Origin: JANNFX01 sp031380225
GTDB lineage: Bacteria > Pseudomonadota > Alphaproteobacteria > Rhizobiales > Hyphomicrobiaceae
Direction of reading: 5' to 3'
Assembly: GCA_031380225.1 (NCBI GenBank)
Contig: JANNFX010000228.1
Coordinates: 1 to 16,481, forward strand
DNA: 16,481 nt
The notes under the pieces are model-generated. The model made no database searches, was not told the DNA's origin, and saw only the letters and a list, made by a program, of their open reading frames with translations. The number at the start of each line of letters is the position of its first letter. The first letter of the stretch is position 1. Of the stretch, positions 1-6,902 are shown one piece after another. The position numbers and the translations under genes were made by a program.

Positions 1-1527
1 GAGCTTGTCGTTGCCTTCGCCGTCGACCAGGATGTCATTGCCGGCATTGCCGTTGATGACATCGTTGCCAGCGCCGCCAACGAGTACGTCGTCACCGGTG
101 TTGCCAGACAAAACGTCATCGCCGTTGCCGCCGTCGACATAGTCGTTGCCCTTGCCGCCCGACACCGTATCGTTGCCTTCGTCACCGAATAGCTTGTCAT
201 TACCTGAGTTGCCCCAGATCTTGTCGTTGCCGTCGTTGCCGTGAATAACGTCGTCATCGGCATAGGTTGCAACATGTGGGTTAACAACGCCCGTTGGCTT
301 GCTTCCGCCGTAGAGCTCGTCGCTGCCGCCGTTGCCGTTGATGACGTCGTTGCCCTTACCACCAGCAATGAAGTCTTCGTTGCCGTCATTCATCGTGACC
401 GCGATGGTGTCGGTTGCCGAGTGACCGGTTGTGTCGCTGACGCTGACCTTGAGTGCGAAGTTGTTCTGGTCATTCGACGTGATCTTCAGGCCTTCGAGTT
501 CCTTACCGTTCAACGTCCAAGTGCCGTCGCCGTTGTCCTTACCAGCCGAAAGCGATGCACCAGCCGGCATGCCGGAAACAACGAACGTCAGGTTCGAAAC
601 GTTGCCTGTGTAGGACCACTTGATATCAAGTGGCAGCGTGACGGTCGCAGCGCGATCGCCGTCCAAGCTATCGTCGCCGTCTAGGCCGAACACCTGATCG
701 TTGCCAGCACCACCGGTCAAACCGTCGCCGTGCTTGCCGCCGACGATTACAGTGCCAGTGATAACATTGCCAACGTCATCGGAGTCGAGTGTGAGGTGGA
801 TTGCTTTTTCAGCTGCTTCCTTCTCGGCCGCAGCCTTATCAGCGGCGGCCTTGTCAGCAGCGGCTTTCTCGGCAGCAGCCTTTTCAGCAGCTACCTTCTC
901 GGCAGCGGCCTTGTCAGCAGCTAACTTCTCGGCAGCAGCTTTGTCGGCAGCAGCCTTTTCAGCGGCTACCTTCTCGGCAGCAGCCTTGTCAGCAGCGGCT
1001 TTCTCAGCGGCAGCCTTTTCAGCAGCGGCCTTTTCAGCGGCTTCTTTAGCTTCCTTAGATTCCTTGCCGCACTTTTCAGATTTCTCCTTGCTGTCCTTCA
1101 GATCTTTCTCAGACTTGTCGCAACGATCTTTTGAATCGCGTGCTTCTTTGTCGGCCTTGTCAGCTTCTGACTTAGATTTTTCATAGTCTTTCTTGGCCTG
1201 TTCTTTCGAACCCTTGCCGGCCTTTTCAGCCTTGGACTTAGCGTCGCTGGCTGCCTTTACGGCCTTATCAGCGCGATCCTGGCAATCCTTCGCATCTTTC
1301 AGATCTTTGTCGTGACGATCTTTTGCGCCAGCCTCTTCAGACTTGGCTATCTCATGCCGATCCCTGCTCTCACCGGCTTCCTTATCAGCGCGATCAGACT
1401 CAGCCTTAAAATCACGGTCGTGATCACGGCCATTGTCCGTGCGGCCATCATCGTTGTGGTCGCCATCACCGTGTCCACGGCCGTCGTGCTTGTCGCTGTC
1501 TGAATTATTGTTCTCTGACTTACTCAT
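1..1527 (-). CDS. RTX calcium-binding repeat protein with Ala/Lys/Glu coiled coil (3' end outside window)
   Basis: The frame is open from an ATG at 1527 to the left edge, giving 509 residues with no stop. Residues 1-75 are highly charged and rich in His, Asp, Gly and Arg, with no signal peptide. Residues 76-160 are Lys/Asp/Glu-rich, and residues 161-241 are about 16 copies of a K-A-A-A-E/D pentamer, predicting a long TolA-like helix. A short RTX block follows (262-290, e.g. GGAGNDQVFG). Residues 293-380 form an Ig/VCBS-like beta domain containing GDGTWTL and a VSVSDTTGHSATDT strand. Dense RTX nonapeptides (GGxGxDxLx) run from 388 to the edge, interrupted at 409-423. RTX repeats bind calcium and fold outside the cell, and such proteins normally leave by type I secretion using a C-terminal signal, which would lie off-window. 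An AGGGAG site lies 10 nt before the ATG. Cysteines at 82, 136 and 153 are unusual for the family. It lies downstream of algD on the same strand, so a matrix adhesin or polymer-modifying role is possible. No enzymatic domain is visible. Confidence 0.9.
   Translation of the reverse strand, partial: MSKSENNNSDSDKHDGRGHGDGDHNDDGRTDNGRDHDRDFKAESDRADKEAGESRDRHEIAKSEEAGAKDRHDKDLKDAKDCQDRADKAVKAASDAKSKAEKAGKGSKEQAKKDYEKSKSEADKADKEARDSKDRCDKSEKDLKDSKEKSEKCGKESKEAKEAAEKAAAEKAAAEKAAADKAAAEKVAAEKAAADKAAAEKLAADKAAAEKVAAEKAAAEKAAADKAAADKAAAEKEAAEKAIHLTLDSDDVGNVITGTVIVGGKHGDGLTGGAGNDQVFGLDGDDSLDGDRAATVTLPLDIKWSYTGNVSNLTFVVSGMPAGASLSAGKDNGDGTWTLNGKELEGLKITSNDQNNFALKVSVSDTTGHSATDTIAVTMNDGNEDFIAGGKGNDVINGNGGSDELYGGSKPTGVVNPHVATYADDDVIHGNDGNDKIWGNSGNDKLFGDEGNDTVSGGKGNDYVDGGNGDDVLSGNTGDDVLVGGAGNDVINGNAGNDILVDGEGNDKL
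782..1045 (-). repeat. 15-bp tandem repeat coding for the K-A-A-A-E/D pentamers
   Basis: Roughly sixteen imperfect 15-bp units encode Lys-Ala-Ala-Ala-Glu/Asp (residues 161-241 of the RTX protein), with occasional Val or Leu replacing the first Ala. Unit length is a multiple of three, so gain or loss of units would change the length of the helix without shifting frame. The array also creates long open frames on the opposite strand (Ser-Ala-Ala-Phe/Leu repeats) that are not genes. Confidence 0.85.
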
Positions 1528-1582
1528 GTCCACTCTACTCCCTGCCTTAATGGCAAACCGATCCGTTAAGCCCCGGCCATGC

Positions 1583-1611
1583 TGACTGCTTTTTCTCCCG
1601 AAACGCAGTCA
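1583..1611. promoter_or_regulatory. Inverted repeat in the RTX gene leader
   Basis: TGACTGC (1583-1589) and GCAGTCA (1605-1611) are perfect inverted 7-bp arms around a 15-nt spacer. They lie about 56-84 bp upstream of the RTX start codon. This could be an operator or a leader hairpin. It is only a sequence observation, with no family match. The rest of the 1528-1772 gap is AT-rich towards 1680-1745 and would have to hold any independent promoter, but I could not assign one convincingly. Confidence 0.25.
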
Positions 1612-1772
1612 CACACAGGGCTGAAACTGACCAGCTCGCGCCAATCCTGTTTCGCCATGTTGTCAGGTATACAGATAAAGTTCAAAACAACCGTGCAGCA
1701 GCGCTTTGCATTTCGTATCAAATTTTATCGATTTTATTTTTTGTCTGTTTAGTACAGCTCGCCGCAAAATGA

Positions 1773-1799
1773 AAAAGGCCGGAGATGATCCGGCCTTTT
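1773..1799 (-). terminator. Intrinsic terminator after algD
   Basis: Perfect 10-bp arms AAAAGGCCGG (1773-1782) and CCGGCCTTTT (1790-1799) enclose a 7-nt loop. The structure lies 25 bp past the algD stop codon. Read on the minus strand, the GC stem is followed by a T tract. The structure is symmetric, so it could stop transcription in both directions. It implies that the downstream RTX gene is mostly transcribed from its own promoter. Confidence 0.8.
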
Positions 1800-1824
1800 C
1801 CAATTCAATTCGATATTATAGTGC

Positions 1825-3240
1825 TCACCAAGCGATCCCTTGATACGTATTCTCAGTGGGACGCTTCTTCCACAACCGCACAAGATCAAGAACGTGCACA
1901 TTCGGATTACGTTCAGAGACAGCTTTGCGGAATTCATCGGTGGCGTGGCTGACCACCACAACATCAGAATTTGCAATCAGGGTATCCGCATCCTTAACTG
2001 TCAACTCCTGAAGACGATCCATCAATGCGGCCTGCGCTGGAACAGCGTGACGCACGTAGTCGATCTGACTGCGCAAGTGCGGGCCAAAGTGCAGGTTGGT
2101 GTCGTAGGCCTGCAGCGTCTCACCGCGCGCCAACAGCATGGCCATCAGGTCAAGCGTTGGGCTTTCGCGCAGGTCGTCAGTATCGGCCTTGAAAGTCACG
2201 CCAAGGAAGCCAATGCGTTTGCCGGTGAAAGCCTTAAGCAGTTCGGCGGCGCCAACCACGTGGGCGTTGTTGGAAACAGTGAGAGCATCGACCAAAGGCG
2301 TAGCGACGCCGAGTCCAGCAGCGATATGGCTGACGGCGCGAACTTCCTTCGGCAAGCACGAGCCACCGAATGCAAATCCTGGCTTCAGATAGTAAGGCGA
2401 CAGGTTGAGCTTTAAGTCTTGAACGAAGATGTTCATGACATCGTGGCTGTCGATATCGAGGGCTTTGCACAAGCGGCCTATTTCGTTGCCGAACGCCACC
2501 TTGGCGGCATGCCAGACGTTGTCGGCATACTTGACCATTTCAGCGGCTTCGATTGAAGTGAAGATCACCTTCTCATCAATCGTTCCATAAATTGCGGTCA
2601 CCACGTTCTGGGCGCGGAGGTCAGAAGCGCCGACGACAGTTTTCGGCGGCGCAAAGAAGTCAGCGACTGCCACGCCTTCGCGCAGGAATTCTGGATTGAA
2701 GCAGACACCGAAGGCCTGGCCGAGCTTCTTACCCGAAGCAGCTTCGATTTCTGGAACGACGACATCAAGTGTCGTGCCCGGCGGAACCGAGCAACGCAGC
2801 ACGACGACGTGATAGCCCGACTTCATAGCCAGAGCCTGGCCAATGGCGCGGCTCGCCTGGCGAACGTACGTAAAGTCGCAACCGCCATCCTTCGAAGTCG
2901 GCGTACCGACCGAGAGAAAAGTCACATCGGTATCAAGCACAGCAGCAATGAGATTTTGTGTTGCATCGATACGGCCGGCGCGAACGCCTGCATCAAGCAA
3001 TTCGCCGAGACGCTCTTCGACGATCGGCGACTGGCCTTCTTTAATCGAACGCACTTTTTCCAGCGAAACATCGACACCAACCATGCGGAAACCAAGATGC
3101 GACAGGCACGCCATCGAAACGGCACCGACATAGCCGAGCCCGACGACGCTGATCGCTGGTTTTTCTTGTCCGGCAGCAACCGGGATCAGCGACGGTTCAG
3201 TCGCGGCGGCAGTGTTCGACTGCGGCGAAATCATTTGCAT
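1825..3240 (-). CDS. algD: GDP-mannose 6-dehydrogenase (AlgD-like)
   Basis: Cytosolic NAD-dependent enzyme that oxidises GDP-mannose twice to GDP-mannuronate, the monomer donor for alginate. The protein has 471 residues. It has a Rossmann GLGYVG at 34-39, VGTPTSKDG at 111-119, NPEFLREG at 182-189, NVWHAAKV at 241-248, and GGSCLPKE with the catalytic Cys295. A C-terminal nucleotide-binding domain follows, with FKADTDDLRESP at 350-361. The NVWHAAKV and VQDLKLNLSPYY segments match AlgD rather than UDP-glucose dehydrogenase, which has an NTYLA-type segment there. A 28-residue N-terminal extension makes it longer than the ~436-residue Pseudomonas enzyme. The first ATG was chosen because a GGAG lies 9 nt before it. 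A second in-frame ATG lies two codons on. The gene is third in the alg block and is separated from alg8 by 211 bp, so it may have its own promoter. A terminator follows. Confidence 0.92.
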   Translation of the reverse strand: MQMISPQSNTAAATEPSLIPVAAGQEKPAISVVGLGYVGAVSMACLSHLGFRMVGVDVSLEKVRSIKEGQSPIVEERLGELLDAGVRAGRIDATQNLIAAVLDTDVTFLSVGTPTSKDGGCDFTYVRQASRAIGQALAMKSGYHVVVLRCSVPPGTTLDVVVPEIEAASGKKLGQAFGVCFNPEFLREGVAVADFFAPPKTVVGASDLRAQNVVTAIYGTIDEKVIFTSIEAAEMVKYADNVWHAAKVAFGNEIGRLCKALDIDSHDVMNIFVQDLKLNLSPYYLKPGFAFGGSCLPKEVRAVSHIAAGLGVATPLVDALTVSNNAHVVGAAELLKAFTGKRIGFLGVTFKADTDDLRESPTLDLMAMLLARGETLQAYDTNLHFGPHLRSQIDYVRHAVPAQAALMDRLQELTVKDADTLIANSDVVVVSHATDEFRKAVSERNPNVHVLDLVRLWKKRPTENTYQGIAW

Positions 3241-3350
3241 CTTTTAACGCTCCCACATGAGGCCCCGTGTGCCTCAATCGTTGACACGTGCTGCGGTGAG
3301 CGAAACGAATGGCCTAGTGGCGCCCCAAAGCACCCCATTCAGATCGTCCT

Positions 3351-3369
3351 GCTGTTTTAGGTAAACAGC
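3351..3369. promoter_or_regulatory. Perfect inverted repeat upstream of algD (candidate operator)
   Basis: GCTGTTT (3351-3357) and AAACAGC (3363-3369) flank a 5-nt centre in the 211-bp alg8-algD gap, about 111-129 bp before the algD start. There is no adjacent T tract on either strand, so a regulator-binding site is more likely than a terminator. The neighbouring 3410-3451 stretch is very AT-rich and may hold promoter elements, but no good -35/-10 pair could be assigned. Confidence 0.35.
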
Positions 3370-3451
3370 AAGAAACCGTCTTTGCACTTTGCCAATCTGC
3401 CAGGGTTGCGTATTTTTAGAATAAATTCACGAATTACAATTTTATCGAATT

Positions 3452-5050
3452 TCACATTTCGAAGATCGAAAATATCATGCGCAGACTTGGGACATTGAGT
3501 AGCTTTGTGTAAATCATAACGATGATAAAAATTGCAGAAAATGAGAGCGCGGTTAGATAGGCGGCCATGCCCTCACGAAATATTGTCAGCCATTTATCGC
3601 CTGTAAAGCCTTGCTTCTGGTTGCCGCGGTTGGTCCACTTCTGTTTGGCCAAACGCCACATCATGTAGACTTTAACAACCGCATTCAAAAGCTGGTTGGC
3701 ATAGAGTGTCCAGATGAAGTTGAAGTCGACACGGCGCGCATAGGTGAACAGAACCAACGACAGCGTGAAGCGTGTGACCGCGATGTACGCGAGATAGGAC
3801 GCCAAAAACGCAAAGCCAGTCTTGAGCGTTCCAGCAATCGCAAGGACGGGGCTGAACAGCATGGTCCAGATGGCGATACGCTGGTCGACGCAACACCACC
3901 AAATGAAGAACGGCATGCGACGCGGCCCGAGCATGATGGCACGCTGCCCGTTGCGGAGCATGTTACCCGACCATCGCCGCAAGTTTTCGACCATACGCGT
4001 GCGGCCGGAGCCTTCGACAACTTCGATTGTTGTGCCCGATGCATCGGGCACATAGGTCATCTTCACCCCGTATTTCAGGAGTGTGTACCAGGTACTTTTA
4101 TCGTCACCGGACAAGAACCGGAACGAGCCCCAAAGCCAGTGGCGGAGAAAATCGGCTTCCTGCAACCGGATAAAGTCATGGCTGACGATGTGGGTGGCGC
4201 GAAACACCGAAAAGCGGCCGGTCAGTGTTAGCACGCGGTTCGACAAGGCGTGGCTCTGCATGGCCATGCGGCGCTGCGAGAAGCGCATGTTAAGCCAGCT
4301 CTGCATCCATTTGGGACCGCGCACAAGCACGTGCTCATCGGTCGTTAAAGCATGCAGCTCGGGATCGAGGGCAAAAAGAGGAAAACATTTGCGAACCGCA
4401 CCGGGGTGCAGCACAAAGTCGCCATCCATAAAGATGACGATGTCATCCTTGCCGAGCCCTTCACGAGACATGGCGCGTAGGATCAGTGCGATCGCGACGC
4501 GCTTTCCGGGCTGGTTCTGGCGGATAATTCGAAGCGTGATGTCGAGATCGGAAGCCACCAGCTTCAAATGCCGTGCTATTTTTTGCTCGTCGGCAAGTTC
4601 GCTTGAGCCCAGCCACAGAGTGGCTGGCACACCCGCTTCACGGATTTCAATTGCCAGCGACCGGATCACAGCTTCCGAAATTTCGCGGTGCTCACGAAAT
4701 GTCGTCATCTGGATATGAATATGGCGCGGACGCCAGCCTGATCGCCATACTGCGGCTGCGCGATCGCGCATGCGAGGATAAGCAATGTTGGCAAAAACTA
4801 GCGCCCGCATCCAATGGTTGAACCACCATAGGTATCGCCAGATACCGAGGATCCCTATGACGTAGACGATTTCCTTGTTGTCTTCGCTCCAGATCTGGTT
4901 CGGCACCAGCGACAGCGTAATGAAGCAGGCAGCCACATAGAGGGCCATCTTGAACATGACGGCATGCGTCCACTTCTCGCCCGGCGGAAGTGGAACAGAC
5001 GGATCTTCGAGGTGGATCTCTCTATTCTGTTTTGTCCAGGCCAGCGCCAT
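3452..5050 (-). CDS. alg8: Alg8-like family 2 glycosyltransferase (polymannuronate polymerase)
   Basis: Inner-membrane processive glycosyltransferase expected to polymerise mannuronate from GDP-mannuronate and extrude the chain. The protein has 532 residues. Hydrophobic segments lie at about 31-50 and 61-78. The GT-A domain has QMTTFRE at 114-120, GKRVA at 182-186, the metal/nucleotide-binding DGD at 209-211, LSGDDKSTW at 313-321 as the acceptor-site acidic region, and LRRW at 357-360 in the position of the QxxRW motif. Further membrane segments lie at about 380-400, 405-438, 445-465 and 495-515. The ENLRRW/GNMLRNGQR stretch is characteristic of Alg8 rather than of cellulose synthase or hyaluronan synthase. 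It is slightly longer than the ~494-residue Pseudomonas protein at both ends. It starts 33 bp after the Alg44-like gene, so the two are very likely co-transcribed. Confidence 0.88.
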   Translation of the reverse strand: MALAWTKQNREIHLEDPSVPLPPGEKWTHAVMFKMALYVAACFITLSLVPNQIWSEDNKEIVYVIGILGIWRYLWWFNHWMRALVFANIAYPRMRDRAAAVWRSGWRPRHIHIQMTTFREHREISEAVIRSLAIEIREAGVPATLWLGSSELADEQKIARHLKLVASDLDITLRIIRQNQPGKRVAIALILRAMSREGLGKDDIVIFMDGDFVLHPGAVRKCFPLFALDPELHALTTDEHVLVRGPKWMQSWLNMRFSQRRMAMQSHALSNRVLTLTGRFSVFRATHIVSHDFIRLQEADFLRHWLWGSFRFLSGDDKSTWYTLLKYGVKMTYVPDASGTTIEVVEGSGRTRMVENLRRWSGNMLRNGQRAIMLGPRRMPFFIWWCCVDQRIAIWTMLFSPVLAIAGTLKTGFAFLASYLAYIAVTRFTLSLVLFTYARRVDFNFIWTLYANQLLNAVVKVYMMWRLAKQKWTNRGNQKQGFTGDKWLTIFREGMAAYLTALSFSAIFIIVMIYTKLLNVPSLRMIFSIFEM

Positions 5051-5083
5051 CCGAGTGCCTAAACCGCCCGCAGGCGCATCGCG

Positions 5084-6718
5084 TTAAAGGAACGTGCCGA
5101 TTTTTTTCTTGATCGAAGACAAAAGTGAATTGGTCGAACGCTGCTCAAAGACAACCACAACCGGCAGGCCGGAGCGGTAGCGTTCGGCATCTTCAACCTT
5201 CTTGGGATCGGAGAACGTGATCTTGACCTTGGCGGACCGGTCCGTCGCACCGCGCCAGCTATATCCGGGATTCTGACGCTGCTGCTGCTCTTGGACAAAG
5301 CCTGACGTCCGGTCGATTTCAGTAACCGTGCCACGAACCGATTCGTTCAACGCTGGAACGTAGACAATTGCCTCGTCGCCAATTCCGACTTTCAAAATTT
5401 CGTCCTGATTGAGCCAGGCATTAATGTGCCGGTCTTTGCGCTGTTCGATGATCGCGATGACATCGCCTTTTTTGACAAAGGCATTGTCATATCGCGGCAA
5501 CTCGAGGACCGTCCCGTCAAATGGCGCTCGCACAGCATCGCTTTCGCGCTGATTGAGCTGGGCGATGTAGCGCTGTTGTGCAAGTTGGATCTCATGCTCG
5601 ACCAGGCGCACCTCGGCTTCAACTTGAGCCTGATTGCCAACGATGTCCGCGCTGCCAATGGTTTCATTGCCAGAGAACATGCGCTTACCGGCCGACTGTG
5701 TCGCGAGCTCAATGCGTGAGCTCAGTTCAACGCGGCGAACGTCAAGATCGCGTTTCAGGGATATGCTGGTGCGCTCCGCTTCCTCTACTTTGGTCGCAGT
5801 CGAGAAGCCCTTGGTCATCAGTTCTTTGAGGCGTTGGTAGTTCTGTTCGGCTGACCGGTATTGATGCGACAGCGATTCGACTGTGATTCGCGTCTGTTCA
5901 AGGTTCTTCATTTCAACCGTGGCATAGCTGCGCAACCGGTCGAGTTCCTCGATTTGTTTCTTTTTGACAAAGCCAAGCTTGGCCTTGCGCTCTTGCACTT
6001 CGATGTCAGCCAGTTCGATCTCGCGTTCGAGAACGCTGTCGATCATCTTGATGACAATGTCGCCAGCCTTGACCTGCTGGCCTGGCTTGACGTCACTCAG
6101 CGACACCCTTCCATCCGCCTTGGCAATCACAGTTTCCACCGGAGCCGTGATCACTGCGGTTTGCACTTCCATGCGATAGAAATTGGAGTACGCCAGCATG
6201 CCAGCGTAACCAAATACGACGACGCCAAGCAAAATATATACGCCAGTCATCACCAGCGTTTTGACCGGGAAGCGTTTGACCGGCGTTCCCTTGACCAGCT
6301 TCGGCCCGTCTGGCTCCAGCGACGCGGGGGTGACCGGCACATCGATGCGCTGAATGGTGTCTTCCACATCCACCATCGAGCCACGAACGAGCTCTTCGAT
6401 GAAGTGCTGCATCAGTTCGCGTTCGCGCTCGCCGATTTCAGTAAAGCGAACTCCGAACATCGACGTCGCGAGATCGCGGCGCATAACTTCAGCTTTGGCC
6501 GTGAATGAAACGTCGAAACCTTGGAACGGCAGCATTAAACCGAGTTCGATCTCGGTCCCGATCTCTGGAAGTGTGCCCTCAAATTTCTCGATCTTGAGGC
6601 CGCCAAGCGACCAGTCGGCGGCCCGCATATGTTGGCCGGCGTAATCCACGAAAATAGGCGCGGTGACACGATGGTGCCGCCGTTGGTCAGGCCGTTCTCT
6701 TTTTACTCTGACCGCCAT
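5084..6718 (-). CDS. alg44: Alg44-like c-di-GMP-binding PilZ/HlyD co-polymerase
   Basis: Inner-membrane co-polymerase that activates Alg8 on binding c-di-GMP and links it to the periplasm. With the ATG at 6718 it has 544 residues. A PilZ domain spans ~10-110, with RRHHR at 13-17 (RxxxR) and DWSLGG at 35-40 (D/NxSxxG), both c-di-GMP-binding signatures. One membrane helix lies at 154-177. The HlyD-type periplasmic part has lipoyl half-motifs at ~197-227 (KADGRVSLSD) and ~396-425 (RAPFDGTVLELP), separated by a ~165-residue coiled-coil hairpin. Pseudomonas Alg44 (~389 residues) is much shorter, so the long coiled coil is distinctive. The frame extends upstream to an ATG at 6796 and a TTG at 6838, none with a convincing ribosome site. 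I chose 6718 because PilZ then begins close to the N terminus, as in known Alg44. The start could be up to 40 codons earlier. Confidence 0.88.
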   Translation of the reverse strand: MAVRVKRERPDQRRHHRVTAPIFVDYAGQHMRAADWSLGGLKIEKFEGTLPEIGTEIELGLMLPFQGFDVSFTAKAEVMRRDLATSMFGVRFTEIGERERELMQHFIEELVRGSMVDVEDTIQRIDVPVTPASLEPDGPKLVKGTPVKRFPVKTLVMTGVYILLGVVVFGYAGMLAYSNFYRMEVQTAVITAPVETVIAKADGRVSLSDVKPGQQVKAGDIVIKMIDSVLEREIELADIEVQERKAKLGFVKKKQIEELDRLRSYATVEMKNLEQTRITVESLSHQYRSAEQNYQRLKELMTKGFSTATKVEEAERTSISLKRDLDVRRVELSSRIELATQSAGKRMFSGNETIGSADIVGNQAQVEAEVRLVEHEIQLAQQRYIAQLNQRESDAVRAPFDGTVLELPRYDNAFVKKGDVIAIIEQRKDRHINAWLNQDEILKVGIGDEAIVYVPALNESVRGTVTEIDRTSGFVQEQQQRQNPGYSWRGATDRSAKVKITFSDPKKVEDAERYRSGLPVVVVFEQRSTNSLLSSIKKKIGTFL

Positions 6719-6902
6719 TACACTCGTAGAACTTTCAAACGCATACACCGGTGCCGCCCCAGGGGCGAACCTCCGTTGCACAGATAGTTTTGACATGAAG
6801 GGGGTTAAGAGGCTGTTCACGACGACAGCTGCGGTCAATCAACCGTTAGGCAAAGGCATTACTCAACGTGGTGTCGTTAGCACTATTTTAACATTTCCAG
6901 TT

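Noticed and set aside
701..1186. Plus-strand open frame of Ser-Ala-Ala-Phe/Leu repeats
   Set aside because: It is the antisense of the K-A-A-A-E/D array in the RTX gene. It has no ribosome site and its composition is explained entirely by the repeat.
388..1527. CRISPR array or other DNA-level repeat system in the left end
   Set aside because: The repeats are translated RTX and coiled-coil units with codon-level variation, and there are no constant repeats with unique spacers.
1825..3240. Calling this gene UDP-glucose 6-dehydrogenase
   Set aside because: The central NVWHAAKV and LKLNLSPYY segments match GDP-mannose dehydrogenases, and the adjacent genes are Alg8 and Alg44.
2809..3360. Plus-strand 183-codon open frame over algD
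   Set aside because: It lies antisense to a conserved dehydrogenase, has no ribosome site, and the composition is typical of a shadow frame in GC-rich DNA.
3390..3410. Possible sigma-54 promoter (TGGCA followed by GC) before algD
   Set aside because: The -24/-12 GG-to-GC spacing does not fit the consensus on the minus strand.
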